NCBI GenBank assembly: GCA_963728785.1
Contig: CAVSKV010000004.1
Coordinates: forward strand, 124,001 to 188,000
Source of the DNA: JAGWRI01 sp963728785
Lineage (GTDB): Bacteria > Gemmatimonadota > Gemmatimonadetes > Gemmatimonadales > Gemmatimonadaceae
Length of the DNA stretch: 64,000 bases
Reading direction: 5' to 3'
Part shown: piece by piece, positions 32,717-41,340 of the stretch
How positions within the stretch are numbered: position 1 is the first letter of the stretch
Layout: each line of letters opens with the position of its first letter
Notes under the pieces: model-generated
What the model was told of the DNA's origin: nothing
Database searches by the model: none
The model's input: only the letters and a program-made list of their open reading frames with translations
Made by a program: the position numbers and the translations under genes

Positions 32717-34220
32717 CCACCATGCTCGTGGCTTGGGCGGAGAGCGTGCGCGCGCGCTCGACCAGAGCGGCCGCATCCGCAGCGCGGGGCCCGCCAAGCG
32801 TCGGATCATCCAGCGCCGTGACGTTGATGCGCACGTTGTAGGCTGCACCCCGGCAGGCCGCTTCGGCGAGCAGGGCCGCCACGGCAGCGTCGGACACCGC
32901 ATTCGTGTTCCCCTTCCCGGCAACCGTCACGGCGAGTTCGCACACCCGGACGCAGGCGCGAGCGGTCTCGAGCGGAACGTCCGCCGCACCGAGGAGCGCG
33001 GTCGTCATGGCTTCGGTCCGGCGCTGGGTATCGAGCGCGGTTTCGTGCGGCAGCTTATACGCCGCGCTGACAGCGGCGTACGACCGGGCGTCGCGGTCGA
33101 CCAGCGCTGAGAGTTCGCTGACGAGCGCTGCGGCTTCGAGCGCTACGGCCCGCATCTCGGCATCGACGGCTGCGTATTTCTTCCGCCCAATGGTGAGTCC
33201 GGCTACCATCTGAGCCAGGGCCGCGCCGAGGGCGCCGGCGTGGGCCGCCACGCTCCCGCCCCCCGGCACCGGCGCCGACGAGGCTACGGCAGCGACGAAG
33301 GCGCTGAGCGACAGGCCGCCCTCCACGGCGGCACGCACCTGGCGCTCAAGCACCAGGTCGGGGGAAAAGTCGCGCAGTTGGAGGTGACGCGCCGCCGCGT
33401 CGAACAGGGCCCGTTCGGGCACCAGGCCCACGATTTCGCTCCAGGTGGGCGACACGCCGCGTGCTTCGGCTTCCATCTTCACGACGTCGAACGCGCGGTG
33501 CAGCGGCGTCTTCTCGGTATCCACGAGATTCATCGATACCTGGGCCTGGCCCTCCACGGCCAGGCCCAGGCCCTTCACGTAGCGCAGCCCGCCGGAGGAG
33601 CCGCGTACCGCCTTGGCCACCGCCTTGGCCACGCCGAGGTTGGACTCCGGCCCCAGATACACGTTGTAGGCGACGAGGAAGGGGCGGGCGCCTATGGCGG
33701 TGGCGCCCGCCGTCGGGTGCACGCGAGCCGGTCCGAAGTCGGGCGTGCGAGCCGGCGTCGTGCCGATCTCGTCGCGCAGTACTTCGAATTCGCCACGGCG
33801 GACGTCGGCCAGGTTTTCGCGATCGGGGCGCGTAGCGGCGCGCTCGTACAGGAAGACCGGGATTTCCAGCTCGGCGGCGGCGCGCTCGCCGAGACGGCGG
33901 GCGAGCGCGATGCAGTCTTCCATCGTCGTGCCCTCGAGCGGGATGAAGGGTACCACGTCCGTGGCCCCCATGCGTGGGTGCTCGCCGGAGTGCGCCGTGA
34001 GATCGATGCGGTCGCGAGCGGCGCGCATGCCGGCGAGTGCGGCGTCCACGGCGTGCTCTACCGGCGCAACGAATGTGATCACGCTGCGGTTGTGGGACTC
34101 ATCGGATGACACGTCGAGAATTGATACGCCGTCGATGCTGGCGATCGCGTCGCGGATTGCAGCGACGATCTCGGGACGGCGGCCTTCCGAAAAATTGGGA
34201 ACACATTCGACAAGGCGCAT
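32697..34220 (-). CDS. ftcD: Glutamate formimidoyltransferase / formimidotetrahydrofolate cyclodeaminase fusion
   Basis: A 507-residue two-domain protein. The N-terminal part (about 1-300) is formiminotransferase: VPNFSEGRRPEIVAAI, THSGEHPRMG-like SGEHPRMGATDVVPF, and AYNVYLGPESN. The C-terminal part (about 320-507) is cyclodeaminase: APVPGGGSVAAHAGALGAAL and IGRKKYA. Together they move the formimino group from N-formimino-glutamate to folate and release ammonia, as in histidine breakdown. The ATG at 34220 gives the standard start MRLVECVPNFSEG; the frame is open to 34277. No other hut gene lies nearby. Confidence 0.92.
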   Translation of the reverse strand: MRLVECVPNFSEGRRPEIVAAIRDAIASIDGVSILDVSSDESHNRSVITFVAPVEHAVDAALAGMRAARDRIDLTAHSGEHPRMGATDVVPFIPLEGTTMEDCIALARRLGERAAAELEIPVFLYERAATRPDRENLADVRRGEFEVLRDEIGTTPARTPDFGPARVHPTAGATAIGARPFLVAYNVYLGPESNLGVAKAVAKAVRGSSGGLRYVKGLGLAVEGQAQVSMNLVDTEKTPLHRAFDVVKMEAEARGVSPTWSEIVGLVPERALFDAAARHLQLRDFSPDLVLERQVRAAVEGGLSLSAFVAAVASSAPVPGGGSVAAHAGALGAALAQMVAGLTIGRKKYAAVDAEMRAVALEAAALVSELSALVDRDARSYAAVSAAYKLPHETALDTQRRTEAMTTALLGAADVPLETARACVRVCELAVTVAGKGNTNAVSDAAVAALLAEAACRGAAYNVRINVTALDDPTLGGPRAADAAALVERARTLSAQATSMVEKAIGG

Positions 34221-34614
34221 GGCGGAGTGATGGAGGAGGGCGAATTTCGTTGCGCAAGGATCTTGGCCACCGAGCACGCAGAAACTGCAACTGCAATAGC
34301 AACTGTGACCACTGCAATAACAACCTTGACAGCGACAACTGCAACTGATGTGAGGGGTGCAACTGCAGGGGCCGGGGGAACTGCTACGCCAATGCGCTCA
34401 TGGTGGCAAGGCGCTCACTCGGTGGCGGGGGAGTGCCCATGATCGTGAGTCATTGAGCCAGGCAGACCGGTATCGTTCGCCTTGCCAGCGGTCATCATCG
34501 CTCCGTGCTTCAACCGCCTGCCGTTCAGGCGCCGTCGGCGTGTTCCGTGGCCAACCACTCGTTGCAGCTTCCATGGCAGTCTGTGGGGCCTGTGGCGAGA
34601 GCGGTCAAAGCCAA
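34221..34614. other. Spacer between ftcD and the inositol-phosphatase-family gene
   Basis: About 394 bases without a supported gene. It holds the ACTGCAA-type repeat described separately. Two short open frames on the + strand translate only to low-complexity Thr/Ala or Asn/Cys strings and are rejected as genes. No good promoter for ftcD could be identified. Confidence 0.4.
34281..34368. repeat. Imperfect ACTGCAA / CAACTG repeat region
   Basis: About 90 bases built from overlapping variants of AACTGCAA and CAACTG (for example at 34283-34296, 34311-34317, 34336-34347, 34358-34366). It is clearly lower in GC than its surroundings. It lies between two minus-strand genes and has no coding signature. 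Confidence 0.7.
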
Positions 34615-35460
34615 TCACGCGTGCCGGAGCTGCCCGAGGAGCCAGGCGTGCATGGCCGGGTTGCCGGCCACGATTGGGCCGTGGGCTACGGGCGCCGTGT
34701 GGCCGTCGAGGTCCGTGGCCACGCCTCCCGCTTCGCGGACGAGGAGGAGCCCTGCAGCAACGTCCCAGGGGGCGAGACTGAGCTCCCAGAACGCGTCGAA
34801 CCGCCCGCAGGCGACGTCGGCCAGGTCGAGTGCGGCGGCCCCGGCGCGGCGCACGCCGGCTGTGGTGCGCATGATGCCGGGGAGCGACGCCATGTACGGC
34901 TCGATCAGATGCGCGTGCTTGAAGGGGAAGCCCGTGCCGATGAGAGCGCGCAAGGGTTCGATCTGCGCCGAAACCGTGATAGGCTGGCCGCCGCGTCGGG
35001 CCCCGCCTCCCGCGGTGGCGGTGAACAGTTCACCGGTGGCGGCATTGAGCACGGCGCCGGCCAGGATGTCCCCGTCCCGCAGGGCGGCAATGGACACCGC
35101 GTACCATGGATAGCCGTGGAGGAAGTTGGTGGTGCCATCGAGCGGATCGGCCACGAACACCAACCCCGACAAATCCCCCGCCTCGTCGGGAGACAGCTCC
35201 TCGCCCACCATGCGGGCGTCGGGGTGGCGCTCACGGACCAGGGTCGCGATGGCGTGTTCCGAGGCGCGGTCGACGTCGCTCACGAAGTCGGCAGGTGACT
35301 TCACGTCCCAGGTGAGCTGACCCAGACTGGCGGCGCCTGCGCGCAGCACGTCGCCGCCGCGGACGGCGGCGGCGACGCAGGTAGCGAGCAGGGCGCGGTG
35401 CTCGCCATGACCCGCCGGGGCACCGGGTGGTTTTGCTTGCGACGGGTCTGGTGCGCTCAT
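34615..35460 (-). CDS. suhB: Inositol-monophosphatase family phosphatase
   Basis: A 281-residue Mg-dependent phosphatase of the IMPase fold. Metal and substrate motifs are present: GEELSPDE (Glu), DPLDGTTNF and the C-terminal WDVAAGLLLVREAGG. Related enzymes dephosphorylate inositol 1-phosphate or similar sugar phosphates, and SuhB of E. coli also helps rRNA antitermination, so the exact role is open. The ATG at 35460 is chosen; the frame also has a TTG at 35472. It starts only 11 bases from the divergent trpS start. Confidence 0.88.
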   Translation of the reverse strand: MSAPDPSQAKPPGAPAGHGEHRALLATCVAAAVRGGDVLRAGAASLGQLTWDVKSPADFVSDVDRASEHAIATLVRERHPDARMVGEELSPDEAGDLSGLVFVADPLDGTTNFLHGYPWYAVSIAALRDGDILAGAVLNAATGELFTATAGGGARRGGQPITVSAQIEPLRALIGTGFPFKHAHLIEPYMASLPGIMRTTAGVRRAGAAALDLADVACGRFDAFWELSLAPWDVAAGLLLVREAGGVATDLDGHTAPVAHGPIVAGNPAMHAWLLGQLRHA

Positions 35461-35465
35461 AGCTT
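35437..35465 (+). promoter_or_regulatory. Candidate leaderless promoter of trpS
   Basis: TTGCGA (35437-35442) and TAGCTT (35460-35465) with 17-base spacing lie inside the start of the divergent gene. The -10 ends six bases before the trpS ATG, implying a leaderless message. The matches are moderate. Confidence 0.4.
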
Positions 35466-35471
35466 CACGCA

Positions 35472-36452
35472 ATGTCGCGCATATTCAGCGGAATCCAGCC
35501 CACGGGCGAGCTCCATCTTGGCAATTACCTCGGAGCGGTCAAGAACTGGGTGCAACTGCAGCATCTGCATCCTTCGATCATCTGCATCGTGGATTATCAC
35601 GCGATCACGTTGGCGTACGACCCCGACATGCTCCGGGCCCGCCGTCGCGAACTGGCGCTGACGCTGCTCGCTGCCGGCATCGATCCGGACGTGGCGACGC
35701 TGTTCGTGCAGTCGGCCGTGCGGGAACATACCGAACTCCAGTGGATCTTCAACACCATCACGCCGCTGGGTGAACTGGAGCGGCAGACGCAATTCAAGGA
35801 CAAGGCCAGCCGCCAGGAGAGCGTGAACGCGGGGCTGCTCATCTATCCGGTGCTGCAGGCAGCCGACATCCTGCTCTATCGCGCCGATCTCGTTCCAGTG
35901 GGCGAGGACCAGGTACAGCACCTCGAGCTGTCGCGGGTGATCGCGCGCCGTTGGAACGCGGCGTTCGGCCGGGGTGAGGACTACTTTCCCGAGCCGCAGC
36001 CACTGTTGACGCCCACGCGCCGCGTCATGGGGCTCGACGGCAGGGCGAAGATGTCGAAGTCGATGGGGAACACGGTCGGACTGCTCGAATCGCGTGAGGA
36101 GATCTGGACCAAGCTGCGCCCGGCGGTCACCGACCCGGCGCGCATCAGGCGCACCGACCTGGGGCATCCGGAAGTGTGCAATATCTACGGTCTTCACCAG
36201 GCATTCAGCCCGTCCGAGACGGTGAAGCACGTGTACGAGCAGTGCACCACCGCAGGTTGGGGGTGCATCGACTGCAAGAAGGTGCTGCTCGACAACATGG
36301 ACGCGGAACTGGCGCCCATCCGCCGGCGGGCGGAAGAGTTGCGGCAGCAGCCGGAACGGCTGGACGAAGTGCTGGCGGCAGGGGCGAGCGCGTGCCGGGC
36401 CATTGCTCAACAGACGATGGCAGACGTGCGGGAACATATGGGGCTCGACTAA
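35472..36452 (+). CDS. trpS: Tryptophanyl-tRNA synthetase
   Basis: A 326-residue class I synthetase charging tRNA-Trp. The HIGH-type signature is HLGN in GIQPTGELHLGNYLGA, and the second is KMSKS (GRAKMSKSMGN). A Cys-rich stretch CTTAGWGCIDCKK is near residue 258. Length matches the bacterial TrpRS family. There is no Shine-Dalgarno, consistent with the candidate leaderless promoter. The stop overlaps the next start by one base (TAATG). Confidence 0.97.
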   Translation: MSRIFSGIQPTGELHLGNYLGAVKNWVQLQHLHPSIICIVDYHAITLAYDPDMLRARRRELALTLLAAGIDPDVATLFVQSAVREHTELQWIFNTITPLGELERQTQFKDKASRQESVNAGLLIYPVLQAADILLYRADLVPVGEDQVQHLELSRVIARRWNAAFGRGEDYFPEPQPLLTPTRRVMGLDGRAKMSKSMGNTVGLLESREEIWTKLRPAVTDPARIRRTDLGHPEVCNIYGLHQAFSPSETVKHVYEQCTTAGWGCIDCKKVLLDNMDAELAPIRRRAEELRQQPERLDEVLAAGASACRAIAQQTMADVREHMGLD

Positions 36453-37129
36453 TGAATGACTTTCTCGCGATCTTCCAACTCGCACTGCTTGCCAAGCTGA
36501 TCGTCGCCGTTCTTCTGGGCGGCGCGATCGGCCTCGAACGGGAGATCGCCGGCAAGCCGGCCGGGCTCCGCACCAACATCCTGATCTGCGTGGGTGCGGC
36601 GTTATTCATGCATCTGTCCATCGTCGTCGGGGACATCGGATTCTCGCCCGATGGCCACCCGTATGGCGACGTGACGCGGATCGCAGCCCAGATCGTGACC
36701 GGCGTTGGCTTCCTGGGAGCTGGCACGATCATGCAGGCGCGGGGGACGATCGTCGGCCTTACTTCGGCGGCGACGATCTGGGTGGTGGCCGCGATCGGCT
36801 CGACGGTGGGGGCCGGATATTTCGTCGAGGCGCTGGGCGCCGGCGCGCTTGTGATGCTCGTGCTCGGCGGCATGGGTTCGCTGGAGCACCGTTTGCGGCG
36901 GGCGAAGCGCACCGTGAACGCGACCATCCGGGCCCATCCCGGTACGCCGTTCGAAGAGATTTCCGAAGCGCTGTACCGGGCGGGAATCCGGGTCGTCGAG
37001 CATGCCATCTTCGATCACCCCAACGACCGGACGTTCGAGATGCGGCTCACCGGCCCGGCGCGCCAATACGCCGAGGCGCACGAGAGCCTGACAAAACGGG
37101 ATGACGTCCACGACTTCCACGTTGGATAG
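36452..37129 (+). CDS. MgtC/SapB-family membrane protein
   Basis: A 225-residue integral membrane protein. It has four or five hydrophobic segments in the first 145 residues, with the family signatures GGAIGLEREIAGKPAGLRTN and GVGFLGAGTI, and a soluble C-terminal domain of about 80 residues. MgtC proteins act in survival at low magnesium and inhibit ATP synthase in pathogens; a generic Mg-stress role is inferred. It is coupled to trpS by TAATG, and its last 29 bases overlap the next gene. Confidence 0.88.
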   Translation: MNDFLAIFQLALLAKLIVAVLLGGAIGLEREIAGKPAGLRTNILICVGAALFMHLSIVVGDIGFSPDGHPYGDVTRIAAQIVTGVGFLGAGTIMQARGTIVGLTSAATIWVVAAIGSTVGAGYFVEALGAGALVMLVLGGMGSLEHRLRRAKRTVNATIRAHPGTPFEEISEALYRAGIRVVEHAIFDHPNDRTFEMRLTGPARQYAEAHESLTKRDDVHDFHVG

Positions 37130-38165
37130 CGCAGGCCGGCTCCTCGTCGTCGACCTCATGTCGACGTCGCGCAACTGGGCGCTCAGAGAGGACGGCGAGG
37201 CACACATCCGCGCCGTGGCGCCACCGGGGTGGCGCACCCATTTCGTGCGAGCGGCCACGGTCTCCGACGGCGACGGCTCGCCGGCGCCCAGTCGCGAAGC
37301 GCTTGAGGCCATCGCCGAAGCGGAGGTGTACTTCGGCTTCGGCATCTCGCGCCCGTTGTTCATGGCTGGACGTCGACTGCGCTGGGTGCATTCGGCCACC
37401 GCCGGCATGGGGAGCTTGCTCTTTCCCGAGATGGTGGCGAGCAAGGTGCTGCTCACGAACTCGGCGGGCGTGCATGGCCCGCCAATCGCCGAATCGGTGG
37501 TGGCCGGCGTGCTTCACTTTCTGCGAGGATTGGACGTAGCGGTGGACCAGCAGCGGGGCGGCATCTGGAGCAAGACGTTCTTCGTTTCGGGCGAATCGCC
37601 GTTGCGCGAGGTGGCGGACTGTTGTGTGCTGGTGATCGGGGCCGGTGGAATCGGGTCGGAGGTCGCGACGCGATTGACCGCGCTGGGCGCCACCTGCGTC
37701 GGTGTCCGGCGGCGGCCGGAGCGAGGCGTGCCGACGGGTTTTGCCCGTGTGACGGGTCCTGATGCGATCGATGCCGAATTACCGCGGGCGGACGTCGTGG
37801 TGGTGGCGGCGCCGTTCACGGGGGAAACCAGCGGGCTCCTGGATGCGCGGCGGCTGGACCTTCTACCGGCCAATGCGATCGTGGCGAACGTGGCGCGCGG
37901 GGGGCTGATGGACGAGGCCGCGCTCGCCGTGCGGCTCGCCGACGGACGGTTACGGGGTGCGGTGCTGGACGTGTTCAGCGAGGAGCCCCTGGCGCCGTCC
38001 AGCCCGCTGTGGCAGCTTCGATCCGTTCTGCTCACCCCCCATGTTTCGGCCGTATCCCCCCTGCGCTTCTGGCCCCGGCAATTGGCGCTGTTCGTGGACA
38101 ACTGGACCCGGTACGTGCGAGGCGAGCCTCTACGCAACCTCGTGAACAAACAGGCCGGGTACTGA
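37101..38165 (+). CDS. D-isomer specific 2-hydroxyacid dehydrogenase
   Basis: A 354-residue NAD(P)-dependent dehydrogenase of the D-2-hydroxyacid family (glyoxylate/hydroxypyruvate reductase or phosphoglycerate dehydrogenase type). The cofactor motif is GAGGIGSEV (near residue 180), then NVARGGLMDE (Arg), and the catalytic His in LLTPHVSAVSP. The N-terminus is divergent. The substrate cannot be assigned. It overlaps mgtC by 29 bases, and pilT follows after two bases. Confidence 0.85.
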   Translation: MTSTTSTLDSAGRLLVVDLMSTSRNWALREDGEAHIRAVAPPGWRTHFVRAATVSDGDGSPAPSREALEAIAEAEVYFGFGISRPLFMAGRRLRWVHSATAGMGSLLFPEMVASKVLLTNSAGVHGPPIAESVVAGVLHFLRGLDVAVDQQRGGIWSKTFFVSGESPLREVADCCVLVIGAGGIGSEVATRLTALGATCVGVRRRPERGVPTGFARVTGPDAIDAELPRADVVVVAAPFTGETSGLLDARRLDLLPANAIVANVARGGLMDEAALAVRLADGRLRGAVLDVFSEEPLAPSSPLWQLRSVLLTPHVSAVSPLRFWPRQLALFVDNWTRYVRGEPLRNLVNKQAGY

Positions 38166-38167
38166 GC

Positions 38168-39352
38168 TTGGAAAAGATCATCAAAGCAGCCGTGGACCGC
38201 GGCGCGTCGGACCTCCACATCAAAGCGGGCGACGTGTTCCGGGCCCGTATCCACGGCAGGCTCGTCCCGCTCACCAAACAGGCCCTGACGGCGGATCAGA
38301 CGCGCGCCATCGCCCTGCATCTCATCTCCAACGACGAGGACAAGGCACGCCTCGACACGCTCACCGACTACGACTGCTCGTGGGAGGTGCCGGACATGGG
38401 GCGCTTCCGCGTGAACATCATGAAACAGCGGGGCACGTTCATGATCGTCATGCGGGCCATTCCGTTGGAAGTGCCGACGTTCGAGAAGCTGAAGTTGCCG
38501 CCGGTGCTGGCCAAGGTAGCACAGGCCGAGCGCGGCATGGTGCTGGTGACGGGGGTGACGGGCTCGGGCAAGTCGAGCACGATGGCGGCTCTGATCAACT
38601 ACATCAATCAGCATCAGAACCGTCACATCCTGACGCTCGAGAATCCGATCGAGTTCCTGCACACGGACATCAACTCGGCGGTCACGCAGCGCGAGGTCGG
38701 ATCGGACACGACGGACTTCAAGATGGGCCTGCGGGCCGCGCTGCGTCAGGATCCCGACGTGATCATGATTGGCGAGTTGCGTGACGCGGAGACGATGGAC
38801 ACGGCGATGAAGGCGGCGGAGACGGGGCATCTGCTCATCTCCACGTTGCACACGCCCGACGCCCAGAGCACGATCCTGCGCATCATGGCGATGTTCCCGC
38901 CTGCCGAGCAGGAAACGGTCCGCATCCGTCTGGCCGAGTCGCTGCACGCGGTTGTCTCCCAGCGCCTGCTCAAGCGACGGGACGGCGAGGGCCGCGTCGT
39001 GGCGGCCGAGGTACTGCTCATCACGCCGGCCGTGCGCGACATGATCGCCGACGGCAAGCGGATCAACGAGATCCGCGAGTACATCGAAGCGGGTCGAGAG
39101 CAGTACGGAATGCAGACGTTCGATCAGCACCTGGCCGATCTCGTGCGGACAAAAGAAGTGACGTTCGAGACGGCGATGATGGCGTCGACGAACCCGTCGG
39201 ACTTCGAGCTCAAGCTGCGGATGTTCGGGCGGCTGTCGCAGTCGGTGCAGACACCCTCTGTGGTGGACCGGATCCCGGAACCCGAACGCGTTGCGGACGG
39301 GCCGACGCTCGAGGGCATCCAGCCCGGTGGGCTGGACTTCATGGGGTCGTAA
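38168..39352 (+). CDS. pilT: PilT-type retraction ATPase
   Basis: A 394-residue hexameric ATPase of the type II/IV secretion family. ASDLHIKAG marks the N-terminal domain. Walker A is GVTGSGKSS (near 128), Walker B VIMIGELRD (near 198), and the His box is STLHTPDAQ. TPAVRDMIADGK corresponds to the PilT C-terminal AIRNLIRE motif. It powers retraction of type IV pili (twitching). The start is TTG at 38168, two bases after the previous stop; the frame is open further upstream only as shadow. No other pil gene is in the window. Confidence 0.9.
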   Translation: MEKIIKAAVDRGASDLHIKAGDVFRARIHGRLVPLTKQALTADQTRAIALHLISNDEDKARLDTLTDYDCSWEVPDMGRFRVNIMKQRGTFMIVMRAIPLEVPTFEKLKLPPVLAKVAQAERGMVLVTGVTGSGKSSTMAALINYINQHQNRHILTLENPIEFLHTDINSAVTQREVGSDTTDFKMGLRAALRQDPDVIMIGELRDAETMDTAMKAAETGHLLISTLHTPDAQSTILRIMAMFPPAEQETVRIRLAESLHAVVSQRLLKRRDGEGRVVAAEVLLITPAVRDMIADGKRINEIREYIEAGREQYGMQTFDQHLADLVRTKEVTFETAMMASTNPSDFELKLRMFGRLSQSVQTPSVVDRIPEPERVADGPTLEGIQPGGLDFMGS

Positions 39353-39355
39353 GCC

Positions 39356-40252
39356 ATGCAGCTGTCGGGAATCCTCGGACCCGTCGTCAGTACGTTCGAT
39401 GCGACGACCGGCGAACTGGACCGCACGGCGTTCGGGGCCAACGTCCGGGCGCACGTCGCGGCCGGGCTCAACGGGATCGTCGTCGCGGGGTCCACCGGCG
39501 AAGCGGTGCTGCTCGACGAGGCGGAGCGCCGCCAATTGATCGAGACGGCGCGCGACGCGACGCCGAAGGACCGGGTGCTGGTGGCCGGCACGGGTGCCGA
39601 ATCCACGCGCACCACCGTGCGCCGCTGCCGGGACGCGGCGGCGGCAGGGGCCGACGCCGTGCTCGTCGTGTCGCCGCACTACTACACGGCAGCGATGACC
39701 GCTGCCGCTCTGCTGGAGCACTTCCGTGGTGTGGCCGATGAGAGTCCGGTGCCCGTCGTTTTATATAATATTCCTAAATACGTGGGCTTCACCATCTCGC
39801 CGGCGGTGGTCGGCGAGCTGGCGGCCCACGCCAACATCGTGGGCATCAAGGACAGTTCGGGCGACCGGGAGCTGATCGGCGCCTACGTGAACGCGCAGGG
39901 GCGGGAGTTCTCGGTGCTGACGGGGAGCGGATCGGCGCTCCAGGCGTCGCTCGCCGCCGGCGCACGCGGGGCGATCCTGGCCGTCGCCCTGTTCGCGCCC
40001 GAGCTGTCGCGTGAGGTGTACGACGCCGCGCTGGCGCACGCTGCCGCTGCCGCCACGGACGCGCAGGCGCGACTGGCACCGCTGGCGGGCACGATCGTCG
40101 GGTCGTACGGGGTGGCCGGTGTGAAAGCGGCTCTGGACGTCGTGGGGCTCCACGGCGGCCCGGTGCGCCCGCCGCTCCAGCCGCTCGGGAAGCCCGAGCT
40201 GGCACGCGTCCGCGCGCTGCTCACCCACGGGGCGCTGGCCGCCAGCGCGTGA
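39356..40252 (+). CDS. dapA: 4-hydroxy-tetrahydrodipicolinate synthase
   Basis: A 298-residue aldolase-fold enzyme joining pyruvate and aspartate semialdehyde toward lysine and diaminopimelate. GSTGEAVLLDEAERRQLIE, the Tyr137 of VVLYNIPKYVG and the Schiff-base Lys165 in GIKDSSG are present. Related lyases (for example N-acetylneuraminate lyase) cannot be ruled out by motif alone. Codons 135-142 (39758-39781) are almost all A/T, a sharp break from the rest of the gene. The stop overlaps the next GTG start by four bases. Confidence 0.88.
   Translation: MQLSGILGPVVSTFDATTGELDRTAFGANVRAHVAAGLNGIVVAGSTGEAVLLDEAERRQLIETARDATPKDRVLVAGTGAESTRTTVRRCRDAAAAGADAVLVVSPHYYTAAMTAAALLEHFRGVADESPVPVVLYNIPKYVGFTISPAVVGELAAHANIVGIKDSSGDRELIGAYVNAQGREFSVLTGSGSALQASLAAGARGAILAVALFAPELSREVYDAALAHAAAAATDAQARLAPLAGTIVGSYGVAGVKAALDVVGLHGGPVRPPLQPLGKPELARVRALLTHGALAASA
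39758..39781 (+). other. AT-rich codon patch inside dapA
   Basis: Eight consecutive codons (gtt tta tat aat att cct aaa tac, written here as codons) contain only four G or C in 24 bases. They include a TTA Leu codon and a perfect TATAAT at 39764-39769. They encode the conserved VLYNIPKY motif. Confidence 0.8.
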
Positions 40253-41340
40253 TCGCTTCCGCGGGCGCCGATCTGGCGTTCCTGCGCGTGCTGGCGGCGC
40301 GTCCGCGGTTGAGCGGTACCCAGCCACTTGCTCGCGCCCGCGATGCGTGTGCAACGCGGCTACGGGAATTGGGCTTCACCGTGGCCGAGCGCCCATTCCG
40401 CTATTCCACCCTGCCGGCCCGGTTCGGGATGCCGGTCGTGGGGCTGGCGTCGATCGTGTTGCTGACCGGCGTCGAGTTGGCCGCCGACCGGTTGGGACCG
40501 AGCGCCGCGGCGGGTCTGGCGCTCGTTGCGCTCGGCGGGATCCTGTCGCTCGCGCGCTGGCTCACCGGCCGCGGGGCCCTTTCACTTGACGCGGCATGCG
40601 TGTATGGCGCCAATCTCGAAGCGAGGCGGGGCGGCGAGCCACACGTATGGCTGGTGGCCCATCTCGATTCCAAGTCGCAGCGCTATCCGCTGGCCGTTCG
40701 CGTCGCCGGTGCATGGCTCACGATGCTCACCTGGGGGCTGCTGCTGATCACGTCCGCCGCAGCCGCGGCCGGCTACTCCTGGCCGCACCGGTGGTGGATC
40801 TGGGCCGCGGGCGTCGCGGGCGGGGGGCTGCTCGCCCTGGCCTCGGCGGGCAATGAGTCGCCGGGTGCGGTGGACAACGCGTCGGGCGTGGCGGCGGTGC
40901 TTGCAGCCGCGGAACGATTGGGAGCGGCTGCGCCGTTGGGCGTGCTCATCACCGATGCCGAGGAGGCAGGCCTGGCCGGCGCGCACGCCTGGGCGCACCG
41001 GAAGGCGACGGGCATCGCCATCAACTGCGACACGATCGACGATGGCGGCGACTTCATGTTGCTCACATCCGGCCGGCGGCCGGGCGCTCTGTGCGCTGCA
41101 GCAGGGCGCGCAGCGCGCGGCACGGGCGTGCCGCTTCGCATACGACGGCTGCCGCAGGGGGTGCTCACCGACGGCGTGGCGCTCGCCCGCGCCGGTTGGC
41201 CCTGCGCCACCCTGAGCCGCGCCACGGCACGGACGCTGCTGCGAATCCACACGCCACGGGATTCCGTAGAGATGTTGGCGGGCACCGGCATCGGGCCGGC
41301 GGCCGCCCTGCTGGACGCCATGGTTCGGGAGTTGCTCTGA
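40249..41340 (+). CDS. Membrane-embedded M28-family metallopeptidase-like protein
   Basis: A 363-residue protein. All M28 metal ligands are in place: AHLDS (His and Asp near 137-139), the bridging Asp in AVDNASGVA (near 209), the Glu pair in ITDAEEAGLAG (near 238), the Asp in NCDTIDD and the His in IHTPRDS (near 333). Unusually, there are two hydrophobic segments before the domain (VVGLASIVLLTGVEL, GLALVALGGILSLA) and two more between the first ligands and the bridging Asp (WLTMLTWGLLLITSAAAAA, WIWAAGVAGGGLLALA). So the catalytic fold is interrupted by a membrane hairpin. Starts at GTG overlapping dapA (GTGA) and is coupled to the next gene by TGATG. Confidence 0.75.
   Translation: MIASAGADLAFLRVLAARPRLSGTQPLARARDACATRLRELGFTVAERPFRYSTLPARFGMPVVGLASIVLLTGVELAADRLGPSAAAGLALVALGGILSLARWLTGRGALSLDAACVYGANLEARRGGEPHVWLVAHLDSKSQRYPLAVRVAGAWLTMLTWGLLLITSAAAAAGYSWPHRWWIWAAGVAGGGLLALASAGNESPGAVDNASGVAAVLAAAERLGAAAPLGVLITDAEEAGLAGAHAWAHRKATGIAINCDTIDDGGDFMLLTSGRRPGALCAAAGRAARGTGVPLRIRRLPQGVLTDGVALARAGWPCATLSRATARTLLRIHTPRDSVEMLAGTGIGPAAALLDAMVRELL

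Noticed and set aside
34326..34331. TTGACA in the repeat spacer
   Set aside because: No -10 at 16-18 bases and no + strand gene follows.
34227..34442. Small + strand frame translating to Thr/Ala repeats
   Set aside because: It is produced by the ACTGCAA repeat; no start signal and no similarity.
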